Assembly (NCBI GenBank): GCA_041879415.1 | Contig: CP090851.1 | Coordinates: forward strand, 1,674,001 to 1,738,000 | DNA from: Vibrio chagasii | GTDB taxonomy: Bacteria; Pseudomonadota; Gammaproteobacteria; Enterobacterales; Vibrionaceae | Direction: 5' to 3' | Length of the DNA: 64,000 bases | Part shown: in pieces, positions 9,244 through 19,473 of the stretch | How positions within the stretch are numbered: position 1 is the first letter of the stretch | Layout: every line of letters begins with the position of its first letter | The notes under the pieces: generated by a model | Database searches by the model: none | Told to the model about the DNA's origin: nothing | The model's input: only the letters and a program-made list of their open reading frames with translations | Program-made: the position numbers and the translations under genes

Positions 9244-12021
9244 TTAAGCGGCATCATTTTTGATTAGCTCGCCGAGCGCTGAAATACTGTCAAAGCTACT
9301 ATCGACAACATGATCGATTAACTGATCTTTCACATCCTCCAAAACAATGGTCTGTTGACCTCCATCGTGTTCAATGCTCATCACCAAGTTGTCACCTTGC
9401 AACTCAGCGTCAATTTCGGGAATGAGATCATCGACTGAGTCGCTACCTGTCGCGTCTAAAATGTCACTGAACTCAAGTAAGTCTTCACCTACAGTGAACT
9501 CTTTAACAACATCGACGCTGTTATCGAGCGCTGAGTCTACCCATTCGAAAATGTTATCCGCATCGTTACCAATCAAGATCTCGTTACCTAATTCCGCAAC
9601 AAAGTCAGACGATTCGGGATCACTCAGAACTTGAGAAGCCGTTGCCCCTTCCACATTAAGCGTAACCGTCTCAACGCTACTTACTTCCCCGGTAGAGTCG
9701 ACAACTTGGTAATCAAAGCTGTCTTGATTGACTTCTAGGTCACCGCCAATATATCTAAGCTCCCAGCTCCCTTTCGGATTTGAGAACTCGACTTGTTCAA
9801 TGACCTGGCCAGGTGAAGAGTACGTGAATTCATAGAATAATCGCTCAACACCTGTCTCCCCGGGTTCTTTCTCGTATTCAACCGTTTCGCTGCCGCCACC
9901 AACAAAGTAAAAAACGGCTCTCACAACATTAGGGTTATCTTCTTCAAACACTGGACCTAAACCATCTAAGCCAAATCGAACCTCTGATATTGGGTTCTGC
10001 GTAAAGTCTATGGTTAGAGTTTCATCTCGGTTGATACCACGCCCGTCACTATCACCAATCCCATAACCCACATGACTTTGCTCAGCATTGTATTGCTTGA
10101 GTGGCTTATTATTAGGGTTATCTATCTCGACATAAATCGCGCTGCCATTGGCTAATTCGACTTCACGCCTCATTCCGCCAGAACCCTCAACCGCGCTACC
10201 CCAGTTATAAAAACCGTCTTCAGACACTGGCGTGTCATCATTAGGGACATCTGTGATACCAAGTAGGAATGCTTCACCTGCACCGGCAACATAACTTAAG
10301 CCGGAATGGTCAAATTGCGTTTCTCCAGATACGTCACTTTCCACAACCTCACATGTAACGCCATCGCTGTTTGTATAGAGTAAGGTACCTGATGTTGGCA
10401 GTGCTTTAATCACGATATGTAGATCGACCTCGTTGTGATCATCTTCTATGTCTGATATCCGATCTTGCGCTGCTATTGCGGAATTGAACGTGATGGCCGT
10501 TTCTATATCACCGTATTGAATGACGCCCTCACCGTCGCCACCGCTTTGATGAGGCTCTCCAGACGCATCAATACTGAAACCTGTCGCCACAGGCACGTCA
10601 TTAGTACCATTAATCGCAATTTCGATGATATGTTCAGCTCCATCAGTCGAAGTGACGCTGTATCGCTCCGTAATCACTTCACCCGTGTTTAGATGCTGAA
10701 CTAGGTCATTATTCACCATATAGGTCCACAGGCCTGTCTCTGTGATAGCTAATGTACCGAGCGCACTTACGCCAGTTGAGCCTAAGGAAGTGAACACACC
10801 TGTTGGGTTAAATCGCGGAACATCGTTTAGATCATTGTCGGTAATAGTCAAAGTGCCTGTCACTTCAAGATGATTAGACTCTTCATCGACATCCACATCT
10901 TCAATAACACTGCCTGTATCACTGTCACCTTCTCCGACCGAAATCTCAGATGAGTCGTCAGCTCCATTAATAACAATCGTAATCTCACTTGTCGTTCCGT
11001 CCGAGGCAGTAACCACATAAGTTTCAGTCACTGACTCACCTTCCCCTAAGTATTGAACGTCATCATTATTGACGTTGTAAATCCAGCTACCACTTGGATC
11101 AATCGAGAGCTCACCGAGCTGAGTCGTATTGGTAGACTTGCCCGCGTCGAATGCGCTATTGGGTAAAAAGATAGGCGTTGTGCTATCGACATCGCTAATG
11201 GTGACCTCACCAGATGTCTGTAACTTGCTAATCTCTTCATTAATACCGATATCTTCGGTCACGATTCCTGACCCGTTGGTCGCGATAGATCGGTCATCAG
11301 TGCCCACTATGGTCACTGTTATTCTTTGTTCAACACCGTCGGAAGTTCGAACTATCGTGGAATCTTGTGTCTGTTGGCCAATACCTAGCTCATTAAAAGA
11401 GTTGTTTGCCAAAAAGGTCCAAGTACCGTCAGCATTCACAGTAAAAGTACCTAAGCCATTTTCACCAACAACCTCTTGCTCAATAAAAAAAACACCTTGC
11501 TTATCTAGTGTTAGTGAGCCACCCGCTTCTATGGGTTGATCTTGCTCTAACTCAACAGCATTAGTTTCACCAGACACAAGTGCTAACGCGATGATGTTAA
11601 ATAGCGTCAGCGACTGAGTCACGGATAATCCTTGAGATTCGAAGCCTGACGTTTCAAAATCAGTTTCTGCCTGGCTTTCTGTACCTGTTCGTTCAATCCG
11701 ACCACTGTTGGTCAGGCTTGATCCTTGGTCGCCTGCGGCAGTATCAAACTCATCACCTAACTCAGTTGGATCAAAACCATCCTCTATTGCACGTTCGACT
11801 TGTGCGATTGCGTCATCAATCTCCAATTCACTCTGTTGTCCTTGGCTATCAACGAATCGTGCCGAAACACTTGGCACATTCTCTTCGTTCTCGGCAACAC
11901 TAATCACGACATCACTCGAGGCTGGTTGTTCGCCCGGTGCTAATTGACGCAATCTACCCTGAGCGTCAAGCACAATACTGCCGCTAGCAAGGCCTAGAAT
12001 ATTAAGGTTCACACTACCCAT
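9244..12021 (-). CDS. LapA-type secreted adhesin with VCBS repeats
   Basis: Predicted biofilm or surface adhesin exported by a type I secretion system. The 925-residue protein starts with a retention module (residues 1 to about 110) of the LapA kind, including the di-alanine protease motif TAAG at residues 94-97, the site type cut by periplasmic LapG. Three VCBS/cadherin-like repeats follow (about 150-250, 265-355, 370-475), each ending near NG(A/T)(D/N)D. A unique middle region (about 480-780) comes next, and the C-terminus is a VCA0849-type type I secretion target (ILIGNDADNIFEWVD and the following helix-rich tail). It is short for a LapA protein. It diverges from a TolC-like gene that probably serves as its outer-membrane channel. 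No lapB/lapC inner-membrane exporter genes are present in the window. Confidence 0.87.
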   Translation of the reverse strand: MGSVNLNILGLASGSIVLDAQGRLRQLAPGEQPASSDVVISVAENEENVPSVSARFVDSQGQQSELEIDDAIAQVERAIEDGFDPTELGDEFDTAAGDQGSSLTNSGRIERTGTESQAETDFETSGFESQGLSVTQSLTLFNIIALALVSGETNAVELEQDQPIEAGGSLTLDKQGVFFIEQEVVGENGLGTFTVNADGTWTFLANNSFNELGIGQQTQDSTIVRTSDGVEQRITVTIVGTDDRSIATNGSGIVTEDIGINEEISKLQTSGEVTISDVDSTTPIFLPNSAFDAGKSTNTTQLGELSIDPSGSWIYNVNNDDVQYLGEGESVTETYVVTASDGTTSEITIVINGADDSSEISVGEGDSDTGSVIEDVDVDEESNHLEVTGTLTITDNDLNDVPRFNPTGVFTSLGSTGVSALGTLAITETGLWTYMVNNDLVQHLNTGEVITERYSVTSTDGAEHIIEIAINGTNDVPVATGFSIDASGEPHQSGGDGEGVIQYGDIETAITFNSAIAAQDRISDIEDDHNEVDLHIVIKALPTSGTLLYTNSDGVTCEVVESDVSGETQFDHSGLSYVAGAGEAFLLGITDVPNDDTPVSEDGFYNWGSAVEGSGGMRREVELANGSAIYVEIDNPNNKPLKQYNAEQSHVGYGIGDSDGRGINRDETLTIDFTQNPISEVRFGLDGLGPVFEEDNPNVVRAVFYFVGGGSETVEYEKEPGETGVERLFYEFTYSSPGQVIEQVEFSNPKGSWELRYIGGDLEVNQDSFDYQVVDSTGEVSSVETVTLNVEGATASQVLSDPESSDFVAELGNEILIGNDADNIFEWVDSALDNSVDVVKEFTVGEDLLEFSDILDATGSDSVDDLIPEIDAELQGDNLVMSIEHDGGQQTIVLEDVKDQLIDHVVDSSFDSISALGELIKNDAA

Positions 12022-12322
12022 AACTCAGTTCCTACTTCAGCCCAAAACCAACCACACACGCACTAAAACCCACCCAGAGATGTGGTTGCTTCACTCCATA
12101 AATTTAGTAGTGCCACTATTGATAATCAACTCACTAAGAGCTAGCAGTTGGAGCTAATATCAAATTGTTCAACAGCAATAGCCACTTACAGGCAAAAATA
12201 AGCCTTCAAACTTCGCATTTTTTTACAGATGTCCTAAGCTTCGATTAGTACACTTCTCTCAATTCAACGGGGTACATTGGTTGAGAAAAAGAGGAGACAA
12301 TTAGAGTAGAAGGAGAGCTACT
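12022..12322. other. Divergent promoter region between adhesin and tolC-like gene
   Basis: About 300 bases without a gene. It must hold the promoters for the adhesin and for the tolC-like gene. AAGGAGAG near 12310-12317 is the ribosome-binding site of the latter. I could not identify a convincing operator. Confidence 0.5.
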
Positions 12323-13630
12323 TTGAGATTGTTTAAATTATCAATGATGTGTTGCTTAGTCGTCACCACACCGCTCGCCGCTCAAACCTTGGAACAGGCT
12401 GTCGCTATCACTTTGGCAACCAATCCAGAGATAAAAAGTATCTTTAACGAGTTTGAGAGCGTGAGAAAACGAAATGATGCCTCTGGTGGTGCTTACCGAC
12501 CAAGTATCGATCTAGATGCTGGGATTGGTTACGAGGGCATAAACCCTGCGCCAAACAATGGCCCAGATACCGACCTCACGAGAAAAGAAGCAACTATTTC
12601 CCTCACCCAATTATTGTGGGATGGTTCAGCGACTCTCTACGATATGGATCGTACTGCTGCAGAAGCCGAATCGGTCCGGTTACAGCTATTGGCAGATGCT
12701 GAAGACAAAGCGCTTGAAGTTACACAGATTTACTTAGACGCGGTAAAAGCGACTGAGGTATTAGCCTTGTCAGAGAGTAACCTTGCTATACACAAGAAAA
12801 TTTACAAAGACATCAAAAAGCGAGCAAGCTCTGGTATCGGTTCAACAGCAGACGTATCCCAAGTGGAAGCGAGGATCGCAAAAGCACACGGCAACCTACT
12901 CGCTGCACAAAACAACCTTATTGATACGCACACCCAATTTAGAAGAATCGTGGGTCAAGAGCCACTCGGCTTAGTTTATCCAAGAGCCGATATTTCAATG
13001 ATCCCACTGTCACTGTCGGATGCACTGGTTGATGCGCTTGACCAACACCCAGTTATCAAAGTCGCCAACGCGGATGTCGATTCAGCACACTTCCAATACA
13101 AACAATCAAAAGGCGTGAATTACCCAACATTCTCCATCGAGGCATCGCAATCGTGGCGAGATGACGCTGGCGGTGACGAAGGTTCTAGCCAAGAAACATT
13201 GGCGATGCTGAGAATGCGTTACAACCTATACAACGGTGGCACAGACAGCGCGAACTCGGAAGCCGCCGCCTATCAATTGAATAAAGCAAAAGACTTGAGA
13301 GACAGAGCTTATCGCCAAGTAGAAGAAGGGCTTCGTCTATCTTGGAGTGCATTAGACTTAACACTACAACAAAAGAACTTCTTATCTGACCATGTGGATT
13401 CTGCATCAGAAACGGTTATCGCTTATGGCAAGCAGTACCGAATAGGTAAACGTACTCTTCTTGACTTGCTAAACACTGAGAATGAATTGTTTGAAGCGCG
13501 AAAAGATTACTTAGATGCCCATTACGCTGAGCAATATGCTAAGTATCGAGTAATGAATGCGACAGGTTCTTTATTGAACGCTCTGCTGGTTGATATTCCA
13601 GATGAGTGGACAACGGCTGTGGAGTATTGA
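12323..13630 (+). CDS. TolC/LapE-family outer-membrane channel protein
   Basis: Outer-membrane component of a type I secretion system, forming the trimeric exit channel. The 435-residue protein has a signal peptide (residues 1 to about 20, ending LAA/Q) and two outer-membrane-efflux-protein halves rich in long helices, with TLEQAVAITLATNPEI at the start of the mature region and YRIGKRTLLDLLNTENEL in the second half, both typical of the family. The start is TTG, preceded by AAGGAGAG. It diverges from the LapA-type adhesin, and an OmpA-like lipoprotein gene follows by two bases. That adhesin/LapE/OmpA arrangement is familiar in Vibrio, normally with ABC and membrane-fusion genes, which are missing here. 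Confidence 0.88.
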   Translation: MRLFKLSMMCCLVVTTPLAAQTLEQAVAITLATNPEIKSIFNEFESVRKRNDASGGAYRPSIDLDAGIGYEGINPAPNNGPDTDLTRKEATISLTQLLWDGSATLYDMDRTAAEAESVRLQLLADAEDKALEVTQIYLDAVKATEVLALSESNLAIHKKIYKDIKKRASSGIGSTADVSQVEARIAKAHGNLLAAQNNLIDTHTQFRRIVGQEPLGLVYPRADISMIPLSLSDALVDALDQHPVIKVANADVDSAHFQYKQSKGVNYPTFSIEASQSWRDDAGGDEGSSQETLAMLRMRYNLYNGGTDSANSEAAAYQLNKAKDLRDRAYRQVEEGLRLSWSALDLTLQQKNFLSDHVDSASETVIAYGKQYRIGKRTLLDLLNTENELFEARKDYLDAHYAEQYAKYRVMNATGSLLNALLVDIPDEWTTAVEY

Positions 13631-13632
13631 TC

Positions 13633-14241
13633 ATGAAGATAACCTACTTACTGCTTCCTGCACTAACAATGTCCCTACTCGCTTGTTCTAGCCAACAAGA
13701 AGAGGAATATATTGAGACACCTGAAGCCGAGCAAATATCTGATCTACAAGATGATGACAAAGATGGTGTTGTCAATGCGAGAGACGCCTGCCCTGCAACA
13801 CCTCCAGCATCGCTAGTCGACAACGAAGGTTGTGGCGAGATCATACGTGCGGAAGAAGTTAGACAGCTCAATATACTATTTGCCAACGATTCTTACGAAG
13901 TGAACCCGATTTTCTCAGATCAGATAACCACCATGGCTGAGTTTTTGGAAACCTACCAAAGTGCATCCATCGAAATTCAGGGCTACGCAAGTAAAGTTGG
14001 CTCTAGCGAATATAACCTAGAGCTCTCAAAGAAACGCGCTCACCACGTAGAAGATGAGCTGCTATCCAACGGCATCGACCCAAGCCGAGTCAGAGTCGTA
14101 GGTTACGGTGAGGATCGTTTAGAAAGTGACGGTGACGATGCAACATCACACGCTTTGAACCGCAGAGTAACCGCAACCGTGGTTGGCTTAAGCGAACAAA
14201 TCGTTGAAGAATGGACTATTTTCACCACACTAAAAAAATAG
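13633..14241 (+). CDS. OmpA-family lipoprotein with TSP3-like motif
   Basis: Predicted outer-membrane lipoprotein that binds peptidoglycan. The N-terminus has a lipoprotein signal with the lipobox SLLAC (Cys at about residue 18). An aspartate-rich thrombospondin type 3-like calcium motif follows (DDDKDGVVNARDACP). The C-terminal half is an OmpA domain with the peptidoglycan-binding pattern (GYASKVGSSEYNLELSKKRA and LNRRVTATV). I start it at the ATG at 13633, two bases after the TolC-like stop; the longer frame overlaps that gene. It is cotranscribed with the TolC-like gene and probably stabilises the adhesin export complex at the cell wall. Confidence 0.87.
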   Translation: MKITYLLLPALTMSLLACSSQQEEEYIETPEAEQISDLQDDDKDGVVNARDACPATPPASLVDNEGCGEIIRAEEVRQLNILFANDSYEVNPIFSDQITTMAEFLETYQSASIEIQGYASKVGSSEYNLELSKKRAHHVEDELLSNGIDPSRVRVVGYGEDRLESDGDDATSHALNRRVTATVVGLSEQIVEEWTIFTTLKK

Positions 14242-14300
14242 GCGAAGATTCTCCGATTACAGAAGGTAAAAAGAGACAGCTAGACAAGCATAAAAAGAGA

Positions 14301-14334
14301 AAAGCCGCGATAGGATTGCCCATCGCGGCTTTGT
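14301..14334 (+). terminator. Terminator after tolC-ompA operon
   Basis: AAAGCCGCGAT at 14301-14311 pairs with ATCGCGGCTTT at 14322-14332. The T tract is short (TTTGTG). Confidence 0.75.
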
Positions 14335-14442
14335 GTTATTTGTAGCCACATAGCTCTCGGGAATGGCTCAGTGGCTTTTGCTACTCAAGAATTAGCTTAT
14401 TTCTCAGGAAGTGGCTCGACGGTTAGCCGAGCCAGTTATCGA

Positions 14443-15606
14443 TTAAAGTTTTACTTCTTGGTGCTTGGTTTTCGGTAAAGAAATGCTTAGCAGGAAGTAA
14501 CCTAAGATAGCTGCTGTCGTTGAGCCCATCAGGATGCCTAATCGAGCAAGCGTATCGAAATCTGCGTTTGTAGGGCCAAATGCCAGCGATGAAATAAAGA
14601 TAGACATCGTAAAGCCAATACCACACAGCACAGATACCGCGAAGATGTTCATGAAATTCACACCTTCAGGAAGCTTAGCTACACCTGTTTTCACAGCACC
14701 CCAGCTGAATAGGAAGATACCCAGCGGCTTACCAACCAATAGACCCAAAGCGATACCAAGAGGTAGCATGCCTGTCAGGTTTGAAATTGAAATACCTTCC
14801 AGTGAGATACCTGCGTTTGCAAATGCGAAGATTGGCAGAATTGCAAAAGCTACGTATGGGTGCAGTGCGTGCTCTAGGTGTTTCAGTGGAGAGTGCTCCC
14901 CTTTATTGCCTTTCAGTGGGATAGCAAAACCAATTACTACACCCGCTAATGTTGCATGAACACCAGACTTCAATACTGCGAACCACAGAATAGCACCAAC
15001 AATCAGGTAAGCGCTCAGTTTAGTCACATGCTTGTTGTTTAGCATGAACAGCACACCTGTTGCGATGAAACCAACTGTAAGTGCAAGTGTTGATAAGTCA
15101 CCTGAGTAGAACAATGCAATGATAACAACAACACCTAGGTCATCGATAATTGCTAGAGCTAACAGGAACACTTTCAAGCTTACCGGTACGCGGTTACCAA
15201 GAAGTGCCATGATACCTAACGCGAATGCGATATCAGTTGCAGCCGGGATAGCCCAACCTTGAAGCGCTTCAGGGTTACTAGAGTTAAATAGCACGTAAAT
15301 AAGTGCAGGAGCCAACATACCACCTACCGCAGCGATAGCTGGGAAGATAGCAGTCTCTTTAGACTTTAATGCGCCTTCTAAAAGCTCACGTTTAACTTCT
15401 AAGCCAATTAGAAGGAAGAAGACAGCCATTAAGCCATCGTTGATCCAGTGAGAGACAGACATACCGAGAACGTAACTGTGCAGGACGCCCTGGTACATTT
15501 CGTTCAGTGGTGAGTTTGCTACAAACATTGCGATCGCCGCAGCGATAACTAGGATGATGCCGCCAGCAGATTCCATTTTAAAGAAGTCACGGATGACGTC
15601 GGTCAT
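14443..15606 (-). CDS. nhaA: Na+/H+ antiporter NhaA
   Basis: Inner-membrane antiporter that exports sodium in exchange for protons, used for pH and salt homeostasis in a marine cell. The 387-residue product has about 12 hydrophobic segments and the family ion-binding aspartates: D125 in [11 protein letters not shown] and the pair D155-D156 in AIIDDLG, the same 30-residue spacing as E. coli D133 and D163/D164. The start is the ATG at 15606 ([11 protein letters not shown]); a longer frame reading upstream is not needed. It is a single-gene unit with no nhaR regulator beside it. Confidence 0.95.
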   Translation of the reverse strand: MTDVIRDFFKMESAGGIILVIAAAIAMFVANSPLNEMYQGVLHSYVLGMSVSHWINDGLMAVFFLLIGLEVKRELLEGALKSKETAIFPAIAAVGGMLAPALIYVLFNSSNPEALQGWAIPAATDIAFALGIMALLGNRVPVSLKVFLLALAIIDDLGVVVIIALFYSGDLSTLALTVGFIATGVLFMLNNKHVTKLSAYLIVGAILWFAVLKSGVHATLAGVVIGFAIPLKGNKGEHSPLKHLEHALHPYVAFAILPIFAFANAGISLEGISISNLTGMLPLGIALGLLVGKPLGIFLFSWGAVKTGVAKLPEGVNFMNIFAVSVLCGIGFTMSIFISSLAFGPTNADFDTLARLGILMGSTTAAILGYFLLSISLPKTKHQEVKL

Positions 15607-15848
15607 GATTTCGCCCTTATATTTATTATTTAAATAAACGAATAACAAAGAATAACCATGAGTTTATATCCAAGCTTTATCGATAGATAATCACTTCTTT
15701 GGATGTTTAACTTCGGTTTTTCCTACAAATACTAAACAATACGTCGTATATTCCATAATGTTGTTATGCACCATAAATTAAGTATAGATGAGAACATCAC
15801 ACCTGTATGCACAATTCATTGAGTGCTAACAAAACTAGGAAACATAAA

Positions 15849-15874
15849 AAAAGGCTATCAAATGATAGCCTTAG
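15849..15874 (-). terminator. Terminator of the lipocalin/ABC operon
   Basis: AAGGCTAT and ATAGCCTT form the stem at 15851-15872, followed on the minus strand by a run of T residues. It lies just beyond the stop codon of the AttH-like gene. Confidence 0.8.
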
Positions 15875-15881
15875 GTGTTTT

Positions 15882-17030
15882 TTAGTAGCCGGTGAGCTGC
15901 ATAAAGCCGGTCGCTTCATGGCTACCGCTGGCCATTATTGGCCCTTCCCAATAAGGTATGACAAATGGCAGCCACATATCTCGGCGTATGATACGTGTAG
16001 TCAGGTTGATATCGTGCTCAGGGACGTTAATGATCCACTGAAGCGGCATTCGTCTGCCATTCATTAGCGTTGTGTTCTGCAAAGGCTGAATCGAAATATC
16101 AGATTCCGTTAACTGGTAAACCTTGCCAGAACGAGTGGCTAACGTTCCGAACACATAAGGTAACTGCTGATTATGGCGATAGCGGTTGATACTCAGTGCT
16201 GTACCGTCATCAAGGTTAAACACAAACCAATCCCAGCCTTGTTGACCGACTCCAAGTAAACCACTGCCCCACTCTTTGTGGACCCAAGCAGTGCCTTCAA
16301 CTTCCTTAGCTACGCCATCAAGGTTCAGTACACCACTCAATGATAAAAACGGCGCGCTAAAGTTGTAAGACGCGACAGGTAGCAGATCATGCTTTTTCTG
16401 GTAGCCGTTATCACCATTAAGGACATATGGTCCTTTTGCCACTGTATCTAATTGCAGCCCAAACGTATCCGTTTGTACTTGTAGGCGACCAGGGAACGGG
16501 GTATTCCCCAGTGAGCGCCAATTCCAATTATCAATCCAAATCCTAAATGGGCGGCTGGTCATACCCGCTTGGCCAATACCACCACGAGCCATTCGCTGTT
16601 CTTTCCACACTTTGGATTTAGAAGAAATCACCACATTAGAGATGTAAACTTGTGGACTCTGCCATCCCGGTGTTTCACGCTCATCCGTTGCAATGCGGAA
16701 GAAGCTCCACTGAACCGAATATTCTTTACCATCGTCCCCTTTCAAAGACGCAAAATAATGCCACCACTCGTGCTGAAATTCTGGGTGGAACTTGAAGTCT
16801 CGTGGAAGTGATACACCTCGGTCAGGCAAGACAGGTTCGAAAACATTGAAATGTTCGCTGACCAACACCGAGTTGACCTCGTTGACTCCTTTCTCGCCAG
16901 GGTCGACAAAATAGGAATAGTAGCCCCAGATACTCAAAAAGATGCCGAAGAAGCCGATCAACAACAGAGATGATAAAAATCGATGTCTTAACTTGGTTGA
17001 ACTATTCCTTAGAAACATATTAAAGCGCAT
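15882..17030 (-). CDS. AttH/CrtC-like lipocalin-domain protein
   Basis: Membrane-anchored protein with one N-terminal hydrophobic segment (about residues 17-37) and a large extracytoplasmic domain that resembles the AttH/carotenoid-1,2-hydratase-like lipocalin family. Support comes from the motifs HEWWHYFASL (near residue 90), WFVFNLDDGTALS and a GTAWVHKEWGSG segment, all typical of these double-lipocalin proteins. It has 382 residues. Its start overlaps the end of the ABC permease by 11 bases, so translation is probably coupled. The companion ABC genes suggest it binds or transfers a hydrophobic ligand handled by that transporter. The ligand is unknown. Confidence 0.78.
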   Translation of the reverse strand: MRFNMFLRNSSTKLRHRFLSSLLLIGFFGIFLSIWGYYSYFVDPGEKGVNEVNSVLVSEHFNVFEPVLPDRGVSLPRDFKFHPEFQHEWWHYFASLKGDDGKEYSVQWSFFRIATDERETPGWQSPQVYISNVVISSKSKVWKEQRMARGGIGQAGMTSRPFRIWIDNWNWRSLGNTPFPGRLQVQTDTFGLQLDTVAKGPYVLNGDNGYQKKHDLLPVASYNFSAPFLSLSGVLNLDGVAKEVEGTAWVHKEWGSGLLGVGQQGWDWFVFNLDDGTALSINRYRHNQQLPYVFGTLATRSGKVYQLTESDISIQPLQNTTLMNGRRMPLQWIINVPEHDINLTTRIIRRDMWLPFVIPYWEGPIMASGSHEATGFMQLTGY

Positions 17031-19473
17031 CCCTTAGTGATTTCATCGGTGTGTTCCGAATCATTCTCATCACTGGTAAAGCACCAGCTAACATCAGTGC
17101 TGCCATTGCCCAAGCAAATGTCTCGAAATAGTCCCAAGGGAGCACTTGTAGCTCAAGTGACCAGCCAAAAGACTGCTTGATAACGATATCAACAATCAAG
17201 TTCGCCAAGGCTAAGCCAAGTGGAACTGCGATTAACGAAGAGATAAGCCCAAACACAAACAGCTGTAAACTACCGGTAAGTATCAACTCTTTCGCCGACA
17301 CGCCTAAACATCGTTGCAACGATATATGCCTCTGTCTTGAGACCTCACCAGCGACCGTCGCAAAGAAAATACCGAATACGGCAATTACCAAGGTAATGTT
17401 ACCCAAGGTATCTGCAATGGCGAAGGTTCTATCAAACACTCGCATCGCTTGACTATGAATATTGTTGTTATCGAATATGCGCTCAGAGCCCAGTCTAAAT
17501 ACACTTTCCAACCGGCTTCTAAGCCCTATTGCATTCACATCATCTTTTAGTATGACGCCAAGCCCTACATTACCTCGACCAGCAAAGCCGTATAACCAGT
17601 TTCGATGTGACATCATCACTTGATGGTAAGGGTTGCCATAATCGTAATACACACCGACAACCTGCCAACCAGAGCCTAGGTTGTCGTAGAGGTCAATGTA
17701 ATCCCCTGGGCGAATCCCTAGTTTGAGTGACATGGATTCACTGATCAACACACCTTTAGAGTGATGTAAGTGATACCAATAATTCGGGATGCCGAGTTTG
17801 ATCGTTAACGCTTCAAGCTCGCCCTCTGAAGGCCCGGTGCTCACCACTTGAATACTGCCAACTGGAGAAGCGACATCTTTTTCCCAGCGCCACCACACAG
17901 AGTCGACTTCTGGCTGCTCTGACAACCAGTTACTCATACGTGCTGCTGCGTTGTTTGTAGGGTATATATAGAGGTCAGCGGCTAATCGCTGTGTTAACCA
18001 TTTATCTGTAGTGTCTCTGAAACTACCGACCATGGTTTCTACACCAATGTTCGCGGTTAACGCCAACATAAAGGCCATAGTCGCAACACCGCGATAACTC
18101 ATGCTAGATGCAGCGTCAGCAAAGAACCAGCGAGCACGAACCCAACGCAGTGAGTAAGAGAGGCTGTTGAACAGCTTCCACATAAGGAACGGTGTAAACA
18201 GAGCCACACTTACCAGCATTAAAGCAATGATGGCAAAACCAGACTCTTGAGTTTGTGGCGCTTGATAAACCGCAACAGCAGCAACAAGGAAACCACAACC
18301 AATCAAAGCTTGCCAAGTGAACTCAGTGCCCGCAAAACGCATCAGAGATAAGCGAGAAGACAAACGAATCGGCTGAGATTTGAGTAAGCGAACCAATGGC
18401 CATGCACACGCTAAGAAAGCACCAATCAATGCCATCATTAAGCTGTAACCACTCCAGCGCCAATTCCAGTCAATCGTTAAGCCAACATTGGCGTCATATA
18501 AGTCGCCAAGGCTAGAAGACACAGCTGGTAATAGTTGGTTAGCCAACATCACACCAAAGACATTGCCGCAGATCCAGCTCAATAAAACCAGAATCAATAG
18601 CTCTAGACATAGTGCTTTAGTGAGCTGCCAACCCGATACACCGGTTTGTCTTAAGATCCCCACTAACGGCTGACGCTGGATAAATGATAACGACATCGCT
18701 TGGTAGAAAATAAACAAACCTACGACAAACGACAGCATGCCCATCGCTTTTAGGTTTAAGTGGAATGCATTAGTGAGTGACTCAAGTTCTGCTTTCGAGC
18801 TACGCGAAATCGTCAAGCCATTAGGTAGCATGTTTTTGAGGCGTTCAAACTTTTCGGTAGACATGTCTGAACACGCAATCACCGACAAGCCAGCGCTGCG
18901 TTTCAGCATTCTAAGTAACGAAATGTCAGCAATCAGCCTAGTACCATCAATGATGTTGTTTTGATCAACCATTAATGGGCCAAGCTCAGAACCATCCATA
19001 AGGTGGATGTAGTCACCGTTCTTCCACTCCATGTGTTCAGCAAGATCGTCACTCACAAGGATTGGGTACGGCGGTTTCATCAGGTTCAACGTATTAAGAT
19101 CTTTTAACGCCACGCCCGGTTGCAGTTGAAGCATCGAAACAGGGTCGATACCAATCAACATAAAGTTCGCGCCATTTTCATCAGTGATACGATGGTGATC
19201 AAAAGGAGAGCACTGTTGAAAGCCTTCACGGCGAAGCTGGATGTAAAAACCTTGCGGAATTTTATTGGCGTTGTGTTTTGGTCGAATACGGTAAGGAAGA
19301 GGATTCGAAAAGAGTTTTTCGCCATGAGCATAACTTTGCTTGGCGTGTTGATTGATAGCAGTAACACCAACCAATAATGATACGCCAAGTGTTAAGCCTA
19401 GCCATACCAAGATAATTTGTAGAGGGTAACGTCGATAGTGACCGAGTAGCGCCTTAACTACGGGCCATAACAT
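17020..19473 (-). CDS. FtsX-like ABC transporter permease
   Basis: Inner-membrane permease with two FtsX-type modules, about 817 residues. Hydrophobic segments lie near residues 20-45, in a central cluster of about six at 265-460 and in a C-terminal group of three at about 700-810, with large periplasmic loops between them. This is the layout of LolCE/MacB-like and AttFG-type exporters. I start it at the ATG at 19473 (MLWPVVKALLG), preceded by AGGAGGACAGC; it overlaps the ATPase gene by 20 bases. Together with the ATPase and the AttH-like protein it probably moves a lipid or lipoprotein-like substrate out of the inner membrane. Confidence 0.85.
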   Translation of the reverse strand: MLWPVVKALLGHYRRYPLQIILVWLGLTLGVSLLVGVTAINQHAKQSYAHGEKLFSNPLPYRIRPKHNANKIPQGFYIQLRREGFQQCSPFDHHRITDENGANFMLIGIDPVSMLQLQPGVALKDLNTLNLMKPPYPILVSDDLAEHMEWKNGDYIHLMDGSELGPLMVDQNNIIDGTRLIADISLLRMLKRSAGLSVIACSDMSTEKFERLKNMLPNGLTISRSSKAELESLTNAFHLNLKAMGMLSFVVGLFIFYQAMSLSFIQRQPLVGILRQTGVSGWQLTKALCLELLILVLLSWICGNVFGVMLANQLLPAVSSSLGDLYDANVGLTIDWNWRWSGYSLMMALIGAFLACAWPLVRLLKSQPIRLSSRLSLMRFAGTEFTWQALIGCGFLVAAVAVYQAPQTQESGFAIIALMLVSVALFTPFLMWKLFNSLSYSLRWVRARWFFADAASSMSYRGVATMAFMLALTANIGVETMVGSFRDTTDKWLTQRLAADLYIYPTNNAAARMSNWLSEQPEVDSVWWRWEKDVASPVGSIQVVSTGPSEGELEALTIKLGIPNYWYHLHHSKGVLISESMSLKLGIRPGDYIDLYDNLGSGWQVVGVYYDYGNPYHQVMMSHRNWLYGFAGRGNVGLGVILKDDVNAIGLRSRLESVFRLGSERIFDNNNIHSQAMRVFDRTFAIADTLGNITLVIAVFGIFFATVAGEVSRQRHISLQRCLGVSAKELILTGSLQLFVFGLISSLIAVPLGLALANLIVDIVIKQSFGWSLELQVLPWDYFETFAWAMAALMLAGALPVMRMIRNTPMKSLRDAL

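Noticed and set aside
11129..11539. 136-residue plus-strand frame within the adhesin gene
   Set aside because: It lies wholly inside a well-supported repeat adhesin gene on the other strand and has low-complexity composition.
14413..14433. Terminator for nhaA
   Set aside because: GGCTCG and CGAGCC can pair, but there is no T run on the minus strand, so the hairpin is not listed as a terminator.
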